DNA of 64,000 nt from Spirochaetota bacterium (GTDB lineage: Bacteria > Spirochaetota > UBA4802 > UBA5368): positions 1 to 64,000 of the forward strand of contig DATIKU010000032.1 of NCBI GenBank assembly GCA_035477215.1. The letters run 5' to 3'. Below the pieces are notes generated by a model. It was given only the letters and a program-made list of their open reading frames with translations. It was not told where the DNA came from and made no database searches. Position 1 is the first letter of the stretch. The number at the start of each line of letters is the position of its first letter. Made by a program: the position numbers and the translations under genes. Shown here piece after piece: positions 45,591 to 54,392 of the stretch.

Positions 45591-46961
45591 ATGAAATCCA
45601 CCGCACAACAGCGCGCCGCTCTCGTCATCGCGACCCTCGCCGCCTTTATCACTCCCTTCATGGGTTCGGCCGTCAACATCGCTCTTCCCGCCATAGGGGC
45701 CGAATTCGCGATCGATGCGGTGCTCCTCAACTGGGTTTCTACGGCGTTCATCCTGGCCTCGGCGATGTTTCTCGTTCCCATGGGGCGGTTGGCCGATCTG
45801 CGCGGCAGGAAGCGCGTCTTCATGGCCGGCATGGGCATCTATACCGTTGCATCGATTCTGGCTTTGTGCGCCGGCTCGGCCTCAGCGCTCATCGCCTGCC
45901 GCATAACTCAGGGGATCGGCAGCGCCATGACCTTCGGAACGGGGCTTCCCATCCTCATCTCGGTCTTCCCGCCCGAGCGGCGCGGCCGCGTACTCGGCAT
46001 CAATGTCGCGGCCGTGTATCTGGGGCTTTCGATGGGACCCTTCCTCGGCGGGCTCATCACACAACACCTGGGCTGGCGCTTCATCTTTCTCGCCACGGTA
46101 CCGATGGGCATCGCAATCCTGGTACTCGTGCCCGTTTACCTGGAAGGAGAATGGGCGGAAGCGAAGGGCGAGCGCTTCGACCTGGCCGGGTCCCTCGTCT
46201 ACGGCGCGGGCCTTGTCGCGCTCATATACGGCTTTTCGCGCCTGCCGTCGACGCCGGGGATCGTCCTTTCGCTCGCGGGCGCGGCGGCGCTCTTCGCCTT
46301 TTACCGGATCGAGGTCACCGTCGCCTCGCCCGTCATGAACATGGCGCTCTTCAGGGACAACGTCGTATTCGCGCTGTCGAATTTCGCCGCGCTCATCAAT
46401 TACAGCGCCACTTTCGCTTCGGGCTTTCTGCTCAGCCTCTATCTGCAATACATCAAGGCCATGACCCCCGACAGCGCAGGGATCGTCCTCGTCGCCCAGC
46501 CGGTCGTCATGGCCCTCCTGTCGCCGCTCGCCGGAAGCCTCTCCGACCGCATCGAGCCGCGCATCGTCGCCTCCATCGGCATGGCGCTGACGACCGTTGG
46601 GATTTCATCCTTCATTTTCCTCGACGCCGACACGCCGCTTGGCCTCGTCGTCTTTGGCCTTGTCGTACTCGGCCTCGGTTTCGCGCTCTTCTCCTCGCCC
46701 AACACCAACGCCGTCATGAGTTCGGTCGAAAGCCGCCACTACGGCGTCGCCTCGGGCACCCTTGGCACCATGCGCCTTACAGGACAGATGTTCAGCATGG
46801 GTATCGCCATGCTCATCTTCGCCCTGGTGATGGGCAGGGTACCCATTACTCCGGAGCATTACGGACAATTCCTTGCGAGCGCACGAATCGCCTTCACCAT
46901 TTTCTCGGCCCTGTGCTTTGCGGGAATTTTCATGTCGCTGGCACGCGGGAAGGTGCGGTGA
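45591..46961 (+). CDS. MFS drug exporter, DHA2 family (14 TM)
   Basis: 456 residues, 12-14 hydrophobic helices. The loop-2/3 MFS signature GRLADLRGRKRVFM is clear, and GIGSAMTFGTGLPILISVFPPERRGR with the following GPFLGG (motif C) marks proton-driven drug antiporters of the DHA2/EmrB-QacA type. SLSDRIEPR is the second-half repeat of the loop motif. It probably exports hydrophobic compounds. It lies 93 bases after the HAD gene with its own leader. Confidence 0.9.
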   Translation: MKSTAQQRAALVIATLAAFITPFMGSAVNIALPAIGAEFAIDAVLLNWVSTAFILASAMFLVPMGRLADLRGRKRVFMAGMGIYTVASILALCAGSASALIACRITQGIGSAMTFGTGLPILISVFPPERRGRVLGINVAAVYLGLSMGPFLGGLITQHLGWRFIFLATVPMGIAILVLVPVYLEGEWAEAKGERFDLAGSLVYGAGLVALIYGFSRLPSTPGIVLSLAGAAALFAFYRIEVTVASPVMNMALFRDNVVFALSNFAALINYSATFASGFLLSLYLQYIKAMTPDSAGIVLVAQPVVMALLSPLAGSLSDRIEPRIVASIGMALTTVGISSFIFLDADTPLGLVVFGLVVLGLGFALFSSPNTNAVMSSVESRHYGVASGTLGTMRLTGQMFSMGIAMLIFALVMGRVPITPEHYGQFLASARIAFTIFSALCFAGIFMSLARGKVR

Positions 46962-46983
46962 TCCAATACACTTCCCCGGGCTG

Positions 46984-47012
46984 GGAATTTCCATGAATAT
47001 CAGGGAAATTCC
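46984..47012. repeat. 9-bp inverted repeat between the MFS and PiT genes
   Basis: GGAATTTCC, 11 bases, then GGAAATTCC: perfect complementarity. No T-tract follows. It could be a transcript-end hairpin of the MFS gene or an operator or insertion-boundary site for the AT-richer DNA that begins just after it. The remaining part of the 277-base gap (47013-47238) is AT-rich with no convincing gene. Confidence 0.45.
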
Positions 47013-47238
47013 GTTCCTCACGGGGGGCCATAAAATTTAAATTCTCCGCAATAAAATATTATGAAAAAAATCATGGGAGGATATACCGTTGCAATCGGAG
47101 AGGGCCGTCGCTTTGGCGGGGCAAAGATTATTATTTCTCTTTCATCAAGATTCTTCACCCTGCAATCAGGGTTTCGGATTGTCACAATAGTTCAGCAGCA
47201 AGGCGATTATATTATTAGATATATTACGAGAGGTTATA

Positions 47239-49470
47239 ATGGATTTCTTTTATTTCGCCGTGGTGGTTCTTATTATCCTCGCCGTGGCAGACCTGGTAGT
47301 TGGGGTTAGCAATGATGCCGTAAATTTCCTAAATTCATCAATCGGATCGCGGGTCGCACCGCGTTTTGTGATCATGACTATTGCCAGCCTGGGTATAATT
47401 GTCGGGGTCACCTTTTCAAGCGGGATGATGGAAGTCGCAAGGAAAGGGATCTTTCATCCGAATTTTTTTACAATGCCCGAACTGATGGTGATATTTCTTG
47501 CTGTCATGATCACCGACATCCTGCTCCTTGATCATTTCAATACATACGGCATGCCCACGTCGACAACGGTATCCATAATATTCGAACTGCTGGGGGCCGC
47601 GGTAGCTGTTTCCTTTCTTAAATTGACCCAGGCAGGCCAGGATATATCAGGCCTGGGGCAGTACATCAATACCGGCAAGGTGCTGGCCATTATTTCCGGC
47701 ATCCTGCTGTCGGTCGCCGTGGCGTTTATATGCGGTTCAGTGATCCAGCTGTTCAGCAGGCTCCTTTTCACGTTCAAATACCAGAAACGGATGAAATATT
47801 TCGGTTCTGTCTGGGGGGGGCTTGCTTTGACAATGATTTTGTATTTTGTCCTGATAAAAGGGGCGAAGGGGTCCTCAATCATAAATCCGGAAACAGCGGC
47901 GTGGATACAAACGCATACGGCAACGATTATGCTTTCATGTTTAATCGCGACAACAGCGATATTGCAGATTATCATCAGTTTTACCCGAATTGATATACTG
48001 AAAATCATCGTTTTGTCCGGTACTTTCGCCCTGGCTATGGCTTTTGCCGCAAACGACCTTGTAAATTTCATCGGCGTGCCTCTCGCGGGATTCTACTCAT
48101 ACCGGATCGCCAGCGAAAGCGCCGATCCGCTCAACGCATCAATGGAAGCGCTCCTCGCTCCAATAAATACAAACACCCTCATTCTTCTTGCCGCAGGCAT
48201 CGTCATGGTGGCAACCCTCTGGATTTCCCGCAAATCGAGAACGGTCACCGAGACCGAAGTGAGCCTCAGCCGTCAGGACGAAGGTTTTGAGCGCTTTGAG
48301 TCTACGGGGATTTCGCGCATAACAGTCCGTTTCTTTTCAGGTCTTATTGATATCGTTAAATTGACAATCCCGCCGTCCTTTAGAAAAAAAATTTCCGCGC
48401 GGCTCGAAACCATCGAAGCCGATACTGTCGAAAAAAATCCTGTTGCACCGCCCTTCGACCTGATACGGGCTTCGGTTAATCTGATGGTCGCAAGCGCACT
48501 CATCTCTCTTGGTACCGCATACAAGCTGCCCCTTTCAACCACCTACGTAACTTTTATGGTCGCGATGGGATCGTCACTGTCAGATCGGGCGTGGGGGCTC
48601 GACAGCGCCGTATTCCGTGTGACCGGCGTTTATACGGTAATCGCGGGTTGGTTTTTTACCGCATTTGCCGCATTCACCGTTTCCATGGTCTTCGCAGCCA
48701 TTATGTTTTACTCGCTGATTCCAGGTTTTATTATAATACTCCTTCTTTCCCTTTTTATAATCTGGAAAAACCATCAAAAACATTCCGAAAGGGTTAAAGA
48801 AAAGGAAGGCGTTGATGTATTCAACCTGAAAAAAATAACGGACAGCAATTACGCTATAGGCTGCACATTTGACCACAACGGCATTTTTCTCGGCCAGATT
48901 GGCGCCAGTGTCACTGAATGTATTGACTCGCTGAGCAGACAGGATCTTGCAAAACTGCGTTCGCTGACAAGGGACAAGAAAAAATTTCAACTCTGGGCCA
49001 ATGTCATCACGGCCAATGTGTTCAAGACCCTCAGGTTTCTTAACAAGGAAGAAACGCTGAAATCCCTCAACTACGCTCAGATTATAACCATGCTTCAGGA
49101 CATCGCGGAGGCTCACCGCGACATCGTAATGCGCAGTTATACCCACGTAAGAAACCATCATAAACCCTTGCTTGATGAACAGATCGCGGAACTGAATCAG
49201 TTGAAGGATATATTATCCAATCTGCTGGAATCTGTTTCGGAGATGCTCATAAAAAAGCATCATACGGATGAAAACGCGTATTCCGACATTCAGCGGAAGT
49301 TAAAGGCCTTGTTTAAGGAGTTTGATAAAAACCAGATCAAGCGCATCCAGAATAATGAATCCAAAACAAGGCTGTCCATGCTGTTTTACGGAATAATGGG
49401 GAATATGCAAAAAATTTCGGATCACACGTTGAATCTGATCCGGATTTACAATATTACGTTTACGCGTTAA
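47239..49470 (+). CDS. PiT-family inorganic phosphate transporter with PhoU-like C-terminus
   Basis: 743 residues. Two PHO4 transport halves (about 1-285 and 390-510) include GVSNDAVNFLNSSIGSR near the start (PiT signature) and LPLSTTYVTFMVAMGSSLSDRAWG in the second half. About 11 TM helices are followed by a charged helical domain (about 525-743) resembling PhoU/UPF0111. PiT proteins import phosphate with protons or sodium; the large form with a PhoU-like tail is common in Bacteroidetes (family knowledge). The gene is visibly AT-richer than the chromosome around it, suggesting transfer. AGAGG precedes the ATG. Confidence 0.88.
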   Translation: MDFFYFAVVVLIILAVADLVVGVSNDAVNFLNSSIGSRVAPRFVIMTIASLGIIVGVTFSSGMMEVARKGIFHPNFFTMPELMVIFLAVMITDILLLDHFNTYGMPTSTTVSIIFELLGAAVAVSFLKLTQAGQDISGLGQYINTGKVLAIISGILLSVAVAFICGSVIQLFSRLLFTFKYQKRMKYFGSVWGGLALTMILYFVLIKGAKGSSIINPETAAWIQTHTATIMLSCLIATTAILQIIISFTRIDILKIIVLSGTFALAMAFAANDLVNFIGVPLAGFYSYRIASESADPLNASMEALLAPINTNTLILLAAGIVMVATLWISRKSRTVTETEVSLSRQDEGFERFESTGISRITVRFFSGLIDIVKLTIPPSFRKKISARLETIEADTVEKNPVAPPFDLIRASVNLMVASALISLGTAYKLPLSTTYVTFMVAMGSSLSDRAWGLDSAVFRVTGVYTVIAGWFFTAFAAFTVSMVFAAIMFYSLIPGFIIILLLSLFIIWKNHQKHSERVKEKEGVDVFNLKKITDSNYAIGCTFDHNGIFLGQIGASVTECIDSLSRQDLAKLRSLTRDKKKFQLWANVITANVFKTLRFLNKEETLKSLNYAQIITMLQDIAEAHRDIVMRSYTHVRNHHKPLLDEQIAELNQLKDILSNLLESVSEMLIKKHHTDENAYSDIQRKLKALFKEFDKNQIKRIQNNESKTRLSMLFYGIMGNMQKISDHTLNLIRIYNITFTR

Positions 49471-49678
49471 AAGATATCATGCAGTACAAAAATTGAGTTG
49501 CCCATAATGCTGAAAATATTGGGAAAACCGTAAATTTGAATATCATGGTAATTTTTTTACTCCCGGGAGCGTTTTCCGGGACGTATCATTAGCGAATATG
49601 GGAATTTATCGGAAATCATTCATATCCGTATGATAGCCATCGAAATTTCCGGATTCCGCGCGCTGCGCTCATAGGCCC

Positions 49679-50020
49679 ATGGAAAAGGACTACTATGTAT
49701 ACATGCTCGATTGCGAAAACGGCGCACTCTACACCGGATACACCACCGACATCGATCGCCGCATTCGCGAACACCGCGGAGGCAGCCGCCGCGCAAAGTT
49801 TACGGCGGGCTTCAGGCCCGTGCGCGTGGCCGCGTGCTGGAGACTTTCAGGAACCCGCTCCGACGCGCTCCGGGTGGAGGCGTTTATAAAAGCCATGAGT
49901 CGAGCGGAAAAAGAGGCGCTGGTAGCGAAGCCGGGGGAACTGTGCGCACTGGTCGCGAATGGTCTGAACGTCGACGCGTCCGTCCATCCCGAAACTGATG
50001 CAATGGACATATTGGAGTGA
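49679..50020 (+). CDS. GIY-YIG nuclease superfamily protein (UPF0213/YhbQ-like)
   Basis: 113 residues. YYVYMLDCENGALYTGYTTDIDRRIREH contains the G(I/A)Y-Y-G pattern and the following basic helix of the UPF0213 group; the catalytic Arg (DRRIREH) and C-terminal Glu (VEAFIKAMSR) are present. Such small proteins are structure-selective or repair nucleases. The last residues run into the edge of the IS66 remnant, so the C-terminus may be altered by that insertion. Confidence 0.85.
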   Translation: MEKDYYVYMLDCENGALYTGYTTDIDRRIREHRGGSRRAKFTAGFRPVRVAACWRLSGTRSDALRVEAFIKAMSRAEKEALVAKPGELCALVANGLNVDASVHPETDAMDILE

Positions 50021-50057
50021 CCCCCTAAAACCGTTAAGTAAAATCACTCATTCGAGA

Positions 50058-50821
50058 TGCTTTTATCAGGTTATTCATGAAGACAACCGGACGCCTGAGT
50101 CTAAGTCGTATATGCGGGTCGCGACAGGGTGTCCGGCGAGGGGACGTCCCCCGTCGCCATACGAATATCATCCGAGTCGGGCGGGACATGTTCCGATGAA
50201 ATTTCTCGAAGGATTCAAGGGATACCTGCAGACCGACGGATACCCGGCGTATAATTCACCGGCGGCGAAATACGGGATCGTTCATGTCGGATGCTTTGCG
50301 CACGCGAGAAGGGAATTTCATAGAGTCTATGATCCAACGATGTCTTCGTTGAAAAAATAAGATCGGCCGTAACGCCGGTGTTGGAAGAACTTCATGAGTT
50401 TCTCGTTCGGGTAAAAGAAATCGCAACCCCGTCGAGCCTTGCCGGAGGGGCCGTGAATTACACGCCGAACGAATGGAAAAAGCTCATTCGGTATCTCGAC
50501 CTTGCGTGTATGACTCCGGACAACAATGAGATTGAGCGTTCGATCAAGTCTTTCGTCATCGGCAGAAAAAACTGGATGTTTTCAAACACGCCACGCGGGG
50601 CCCATGCCGGCGCCGGGATGTACTCGCTGATTGAAAGCGCGAAAGCGAACAGGCTCGATCCGTATTTATATCTGCGTTTCTTATTCGAGAAATTTCCTTA
50701 CGTCCGCGGCGACAGGGATAAGCTTGCCGGGATCCTTCCGTTTTTTGTCTCTCCGGATGATATCAAGCTTAAAGATTGGCGCGTAAAACGGCGGCGAATT
50801 GAAACATGTTCCGAATTTTAG
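50058..50821 (+). pseudogene. IS66-family transposase remnant (5'-truncated, frameshifted)
   Basis: Two frames carry successive parts of the IS66 TnpC protein. The first has NRTPESKSYM, FLEGFKGYLQTDGYPAYN and VGCFAHARREFH. The second, in another frame from about 50378, has DNNEIERSIKSFVIGRKNWMF and SLIESAKANRLDPYLYLRFLF. The region before the first catalytic Asp is missing, the segment between the two parts is deleted, and the frame changes near 50360. It is therefore non-functional. It lies directly beside the AT-rich por operon and marks one edge of it. Confidence 0.85.
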
Positions 50822-51012
50822 AGAAAATGGCCAAGGGTGGGTTTCTCGCGGGGAAATTGACGCTTACGTAAATACTATCACGATACTCTATGATGTTTTT
50901 CGCATCGGAAAATTTAGAATATGGCAAAATATTGACTTAAAAATTAGAGGCTTTTGTGATCACACTTAATATTTTGTTGACAATGAATGATACTAGTTTT
51001 TGATGGCACACA

Positions 51013-51040
51013 TTGTCGAAAATGTTTGACTCACTATAAT
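51013..51040 (+). promoter_or_regulatory. sigma70-type promoter of the por operon
   Basis: TTGTCG (51013-51018), 16-base spacer, TATAAT (51035-51040), ending 18 bases before the porG ATG, so the leader would be only about 12 bases. The region 50822-51012 between the IS66 remnant and this promoter is AT-rich with no gene seen. Confidence 0.65.
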
Positions 51041-51058
51041 ATTCTGACAGGTGAAAAT

Positions 51059-51634
51059 ATGAAAAATTTAATTGAAATAAGGTGGCATGGAAGAGGAGGA
51101 CAGGGCACTGTTACGGCAGCAAAGGTTTTTGCTGATGCGTGTTTGAGCGGTGGACGTCATATTCAGGCGTTTCCTGAATACGGGCCTGAAAGATCAGGCG
51201 CCCCTCTTAAAGCCTACAACCGGATAAGCTCGGAGGCGCTCAGAAAACACTGTCCTGTTTTAAATCCTGATATTGTAGTCGTTGTTGATTCAACACTTCT
51301 CGATGGAATAAATGTCGCGGAAGGAACCCATGCCGATACGGTTTACCTTGTTAATACCAATAAATCTGCCGATGAAACAAAGCAGAAAATAGGTTTGAAA
51401 GACAATCAGAAACTATTCTGTCTTGACGGAACACAGATCGCGATTGATTCAATCGGAAGGGCGCTGCCTAATTCAACAATGGTCGGCGCACTTGCGAAAA
51501 TTTCATCAATGCTTTCACTAGACAAAGCTGTCGACGGAGTAGAACGCAGTTTTGGTAAAAAATTTTCGAGAGCTGTTATAGACGGTAACCTTAGTGCTGC
51601 GAAAAGAGGATGGGAGGAGGTAAAAGAGGTATGA
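51059..51634 (+). CDS. porG: pyruvate:ferredoxin oxidoreductase gamma subunit
   Basis: 191 residues from the ATG at 51059, with AGGTGA just upstream. RWHGRGGQGTVTAAKVFADA and FPEYGPERSGAPLKAYNRIS are signatures of the gamma domain of four-subunit 2-oxoacid:ferredoxin oxidoreductases, which helps bind CoA. It is the first gene of porGDAB. The enzyme interconverts pyruvate, or a related 2-oxoacid, and acetyl-CoA with reduction of ferredoxin. Its TGA overlaps the porD ATG (ATGA). Confidence 0.93.
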   Translation: MKNLIEIRWHGRGGQGTVTAAKVFADACLSGGRHIQAFPEYGPERSGAPLKAYNRISSEALRKHCPVLNPDIVVVVDSTLLDGINVAEGTHADTVYLVNTNKSADETKQKIGLKDNQKLFCLDGTQIAIDSIGRALPNSTMVGALAKISSMLSLDKAVDGVERSFGKKFSRAVIDGNLSAAKRGWEEVKEV

Positions 51635-51924
51635 AAATACGGGGATGGAAAGATTTAAACGAGGGTCCGGTGATTAAAAATCCCGGAAATTCAATTCTTT
51701 ATAAAACAGGATCATGGCGCAGCTTCAAACCTGTATTTCTGAAAGAAAACTGCACTGACTGCCTCCTTTGCTGGCTGTACTGTCCTGATATGTCAGTGGT
51801 AGTTGAAAACGGACAGATGCGGGGTTTTAATTATGATTATTGCAAGGGCTGCGGGATATGCGCAAACGAATGCCCTGGAAAAAAACGGCAGAAAGCGATT
51901 GTAATGGAGCAGGAGGGAAAATAA
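51631..51924 (+). CDS. porD: pyruvate:ferredoxin oxidoreductase delta (2[4Fe-4S]) subunit
   Basis: 97 residues from the ATG at 51631. Two typical cluster motifs, CTDCLLCWLYCPD and CKGCGICANECPG, carry electrons from the TPP centre to external ferredoxin. Length and order (GDAB) match anaerobic four-subunit enzymes. The start is fixed by the 4-base overlap with porG and the AAAGAGG before it. The stop overlaps the porA ATG by one base. Confidence 0.94.
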   Translation: MKIRGWKDLNEGPVIKNPGNSILYKTGSWRSFKPVFLKENCTDCLLCWLYCPDMSVVVENGQMRGFNYDYCKGCGICANECPGKKRQKAIVMEQEGK

Positions 51925-53102
51925 TGAAAACAATCTCGGCTGTAACGGGAAATGAAGCCATTGCCGAGGCAATGCGGCAGATAAATCCTGACTTTAGTGC
52001 TGTTTATCCGATAACGCCTCAAACCGATCTGATGCAGAAATTCTCTTCCTTCCATGCTGACGGTTACGTTTCAACAGAAGTTGTACTGGTAGAGAGTGAG
52101 CATAGCGCTATGAGCGCATGCATAGGCGCCGCGTGCGCCGGAGGCCGGGTTGTCACTGCCACAAGCGGCCCCGGGCTCGCTTTAATGTGGGAGATGCTTT
52201 TTGTCGCTTCAGGAATGCGTCTGCCTATAGTGATGCCTGTTGTTAATCGGGCCCTGTCAGCTCCTTTAAATATTCATGGAGATCATTCAGACGCGATGGG
52301 CGCGAGAGATTCAGGATGGATACAGATCTGGTCGGAAAACGCCCAGGAGGCCTATGATAACATGATCCAGGCTTTCAGAATCGCTGAACATATGGATATA
52401 CGCCTTCCCGCAATGGTTTGCTATGATGGTTTTATTATCAGTCACTCAATAAGCAGAGTTGAATTTCTATCGGATGAGACCGTACAAAAATTCATCGGTG
52501 ACTTTACACCTACTAATTCACTTCTTGATATTGAAAAAGTTGTAAGTTATGGACCCCTCGTTCTGACTGATCAATACCATGAATACAAAAAGGTGCAGAA
52601 TGACGTAATATCTTCAATAGGTGAAATCGTTCTTAAAGTGGCAGATGAATTCGAAAAAGTATCGGGAAGAAAGTATAGTTTATTCGACAGTTACAGGCTT
52701 GATGATGCTGAAATCGGGATAGTTATTCTTAACTCGGCTGCCGGTACCACCAAAGATGTTATTGATGAGGCACGCAAAAAAGGCATAAAAGCCGGCCTTC
52801 TCAAACCGAGATTTTTCAGACCGTTTTTCTATAATGAAATAGCTGAAGCTCTAAGCGGATTAAAGGTTATTTGTGTAATGGACAGATCTGACTCATTCGG
52901 CGCCTTTGGACCATTATATACAGAAATCGCCTCGAGCATGTTTCACATGAAAAATAAACCGGTTTTAATCAATAAAATTTATGGTTTAGGCGGAAGGGAC
53001 TATCTGCCGGTACACGCGGAAATGGTTATCGACGAGCTGTCTGAAATAGCCGAAACCGGGATTGTAAACCATTATAAAGAATACATCGGTTTAAGAGAAT
53101 AA
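51924..53102 (+). CDS. porA: pyruvate:ferredoxin oxidoreductase alpha subunit
   Basis: 392 residues from the ATG at 51924, after a strong AGGAGGGA. GNEAIAEAMRQINPDFSAVYPITPQTDL opens the pyrimidine-binding domain I, followed by ESEHSAMSACIGAACAG and TATSGPGLALMWEM, typical of PorA. The C-terminal domain II (about 260-390) has DRSDSFGAFGPLYTE. Together with PorB it forms the TPP active site. Codon use is clearly AT-rich compared with the chromosome. Confidence 0.95.
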   Translation: MKTISAVTGNEAIAEAMRQINPDFSAVYPITPQTDLMQKFSSFHADGYVSTEVVLVESEHSAMSACIGAACAGGRVVTATSGPGLALMWEMLFVASGMRLPIVMPVVNRALSAPLNIHGDHSDAMGARDSGWIQIWSENAQEAYDNMIQAFRIAEHMDIRLPAMVCYDGFIISHSISRVEFLSDETVQKFIGDFTPTNSLLDIEKVVSYGPLVLTDQYHEYKKVQNDVISSIGEIVLKVADEFEKVSGRKYSLFDSYRLDDAEIGIVILNSAAGTTKDVIDEARKKGIKAGLLKPRFFRPFFYNEIAEALSGLKVICVMDRSDSFGAFGPLYTEIASSMFHMKNKPVLINKIYGLGGRDYLPVHAEMVIDELSEIAETGIVNHYKEYIGLRE

Positions 53103-53145
53103 AATGTATGAATGATTCATTAATTACTATGATCAGGAGAAAGAG

Positions 53146-54069
53146 ATGAGAGGATCGATTAAATTGAAAGATATATCGGAAAAAGAAATATTACTGGCAT
53201 CCGGCCATAGAATGTGCTCGGGTTGCGGGGCGGCCATAGTTGTAAAAATGGTTCTGCTTGCCAGTGATTACCCGATAGTAGCATGTTCTCCAACAGGATG
53301 TCTTGAGGTAACAACCTGCATATCAGACTACACATCATGGAAAATACCATGGATTCACTCCGCCTTTGAAAATGCGGCTGCCACAATAGCAGGCGTTGAA
53401 ACAATGCACAGGGTACTGGTTAAGAAAGGAAAAGCCCGTGAGGATATTAAATTTATTGTATTCGCGGGCGACGGCGGAACATACGACATCGGTTTTCAGA
53501 GTCTCTCAGGCGCGATGGAAAGAGGTCATGATATATTATATATATGTTATGACAATGAGGCTTATATGAATACCGGGACTCAGCGTTCGAGTGCGTCACC
53601 CCTTGGCGCTGATACATCGACATCGCCGGCGGGAGATGTAATACCCGGGAAAACCCAGCACAGGAAAAATATGACACGAATAATGGCAGAACATAATATA
53701 CCCTATGCCGCACAGGCCTCTCCATCTCATTATAATGATCTTATGAAAAAGATCAGAAAGGCTCTGGAGATAAAAGGGCCTAAATTCATAAATATCTTAT
53801 CACCCTGCAACAGGGGCTGGAGATCAAATTCAAATGACGCGATTGAACTTTCAAAAATTGCCGTTGACAGCTGTTATTGGCCCCTCTATGAGATTGAAAA
53901 TGGGAAAACCACAGTAAATCATATTCCAAAAGAGAAAAAACCTCTTAGGGATTTTTTAAAGCCTCAGGGGAGATTTTCTCATTTATTTAAAGAGAATAAT
54001 ATTCATCTGATCGATCAGCTTCAGAAAAAGATTGATGAAGACTGGAATAGGCTTTTACAAAGCTGCTGA
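53146..54069 (+). CDS. porB: pyruvate:ferredoxin oxidoreductase beta (TPP) subunit
   Basis: 307 residues. GHRMCSGCGAAI gives the CxxC of the proximal cluster, and further cluster Cys residues lie in ACSPTGC and LSPCNRGW. FAGDGGTYDIGFQSLSGAMERGH with CYDNEAYMNTG is the TPP/Mg motif of beta subunits. It completes the porGDAB operon, 43 bases after porA, with a Shine-Dalgarno of AGGAG. A hairpin follows the stop. Confidence 0.95.
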   Translation: MRGSIKLKDISEKEILLASGHRMCSGCGAAIVVKMVLLASDYPIVACSPTGCLEVTTCISDYTSWKIPWIHSAFENAAATIAGVETMHRVLVKKGKAREDIKFIVFAGDGGTYDIGFQSLSGAMERGHDILYICYDNEAYMNTGTQRSSASPLGADTSTSPAGDVIPGKTQHRKNMTRIMAEHNIPYAAQASPSHYNDLMKKIRKALEIKGPKFINILSPCNRGWRSNSNDAIELSKIAVDSCYWPLYEIENGKTTVNHIPKEKKPLRDFLKPQGRFSHLFKENNIHLIDQLQKKIDEDWNRLLQSC

Positions 54070-54100
54070 TTTTAAGATCTGTTGAATTATACAAAAAAAG

Positions 54101-54125
54101 ACGCCGGTTGTAACTCGGCCGGCGT
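54101..54125 (+). terminator. hairpin ending the por operon
   Basis: Perfect 7-bp stem ACGCCGG/CCGGCGT with an 11-base loop, preceded by an A-run and followed by a modest T-rich stretch (GTCGTTATTTC). It lies 31 bases after the porB stop. Confidence 0.6.
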
Positions 54126-54129
54126 GTCG

Positions 54130-54290
54130 TTATTTCAATAAAGAATGCCTCTGTGCGTTGCAGAGTTCGTCCGCTTCCGCGTCCAGCATCGAATTCAATG
54201 TCTCTTCGATGGTATTTTTACATATTACCCCAAATGAGCCTTGATCTTTTCCTCGTTGATCTCTATTATCTTACCAGTAATACAAAGTCC
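54130..54290 (-). pseudogene. IS256/Mutator-family transposase remnant (N-terminal fragment, frameshifted)
   Basis: The minus strand reads ITGKIIEINEEKIKAHLG and then, after a one-base frame change, KNTIEETLNSMLDAEADELCNAQR. Both segments match, from memory, the N-terminal part of IS256-type transposases (typically ...TLNALLDAEADxLC...RYERS). After AQR the similarity stops at a TAA near 54130. Only about 50 codons remain, so it is a dead fragment. It lies directly beyond the por terminator, opposite the IS66 remnant. The rest of 54291-54392 contains no gene. Confidence 0.65.
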
Positions 54291-54392
54291 CCCTCTGATT
54301 TTAAAGTGTGTGGGAACTCTTTATTTATCAGATCGAGGACTTTTTTTACTCAAATGTGAGAAAGATATTATACGTTATCCAAGGGAGACGCC

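Noticed and set aside
45542-46996. 484-codon frame overlapping the MFS gene in another frame
   Set aside because: Very Arg/His-rich product without hydrophobic segments or motifs, while the overlapping frame is a clear 12-14 TM transporter.
49998-50360. Reading the IS66 fragment as an intact short gene
   Set aside because: It lacks the first catalytic Asp and the C-terminal half, which continues in another frame after an internal deletion.
51025-51040. GACTCACTATA inside the por promoter, identical to the core of the phage T7 promoter
   Set aside because: Only 11 bases match, the flanks differ from the T7 consensus, and no phage RNA polymerase gene is visible; the segment is explained by the TTGTCG/TATAAT promoter.
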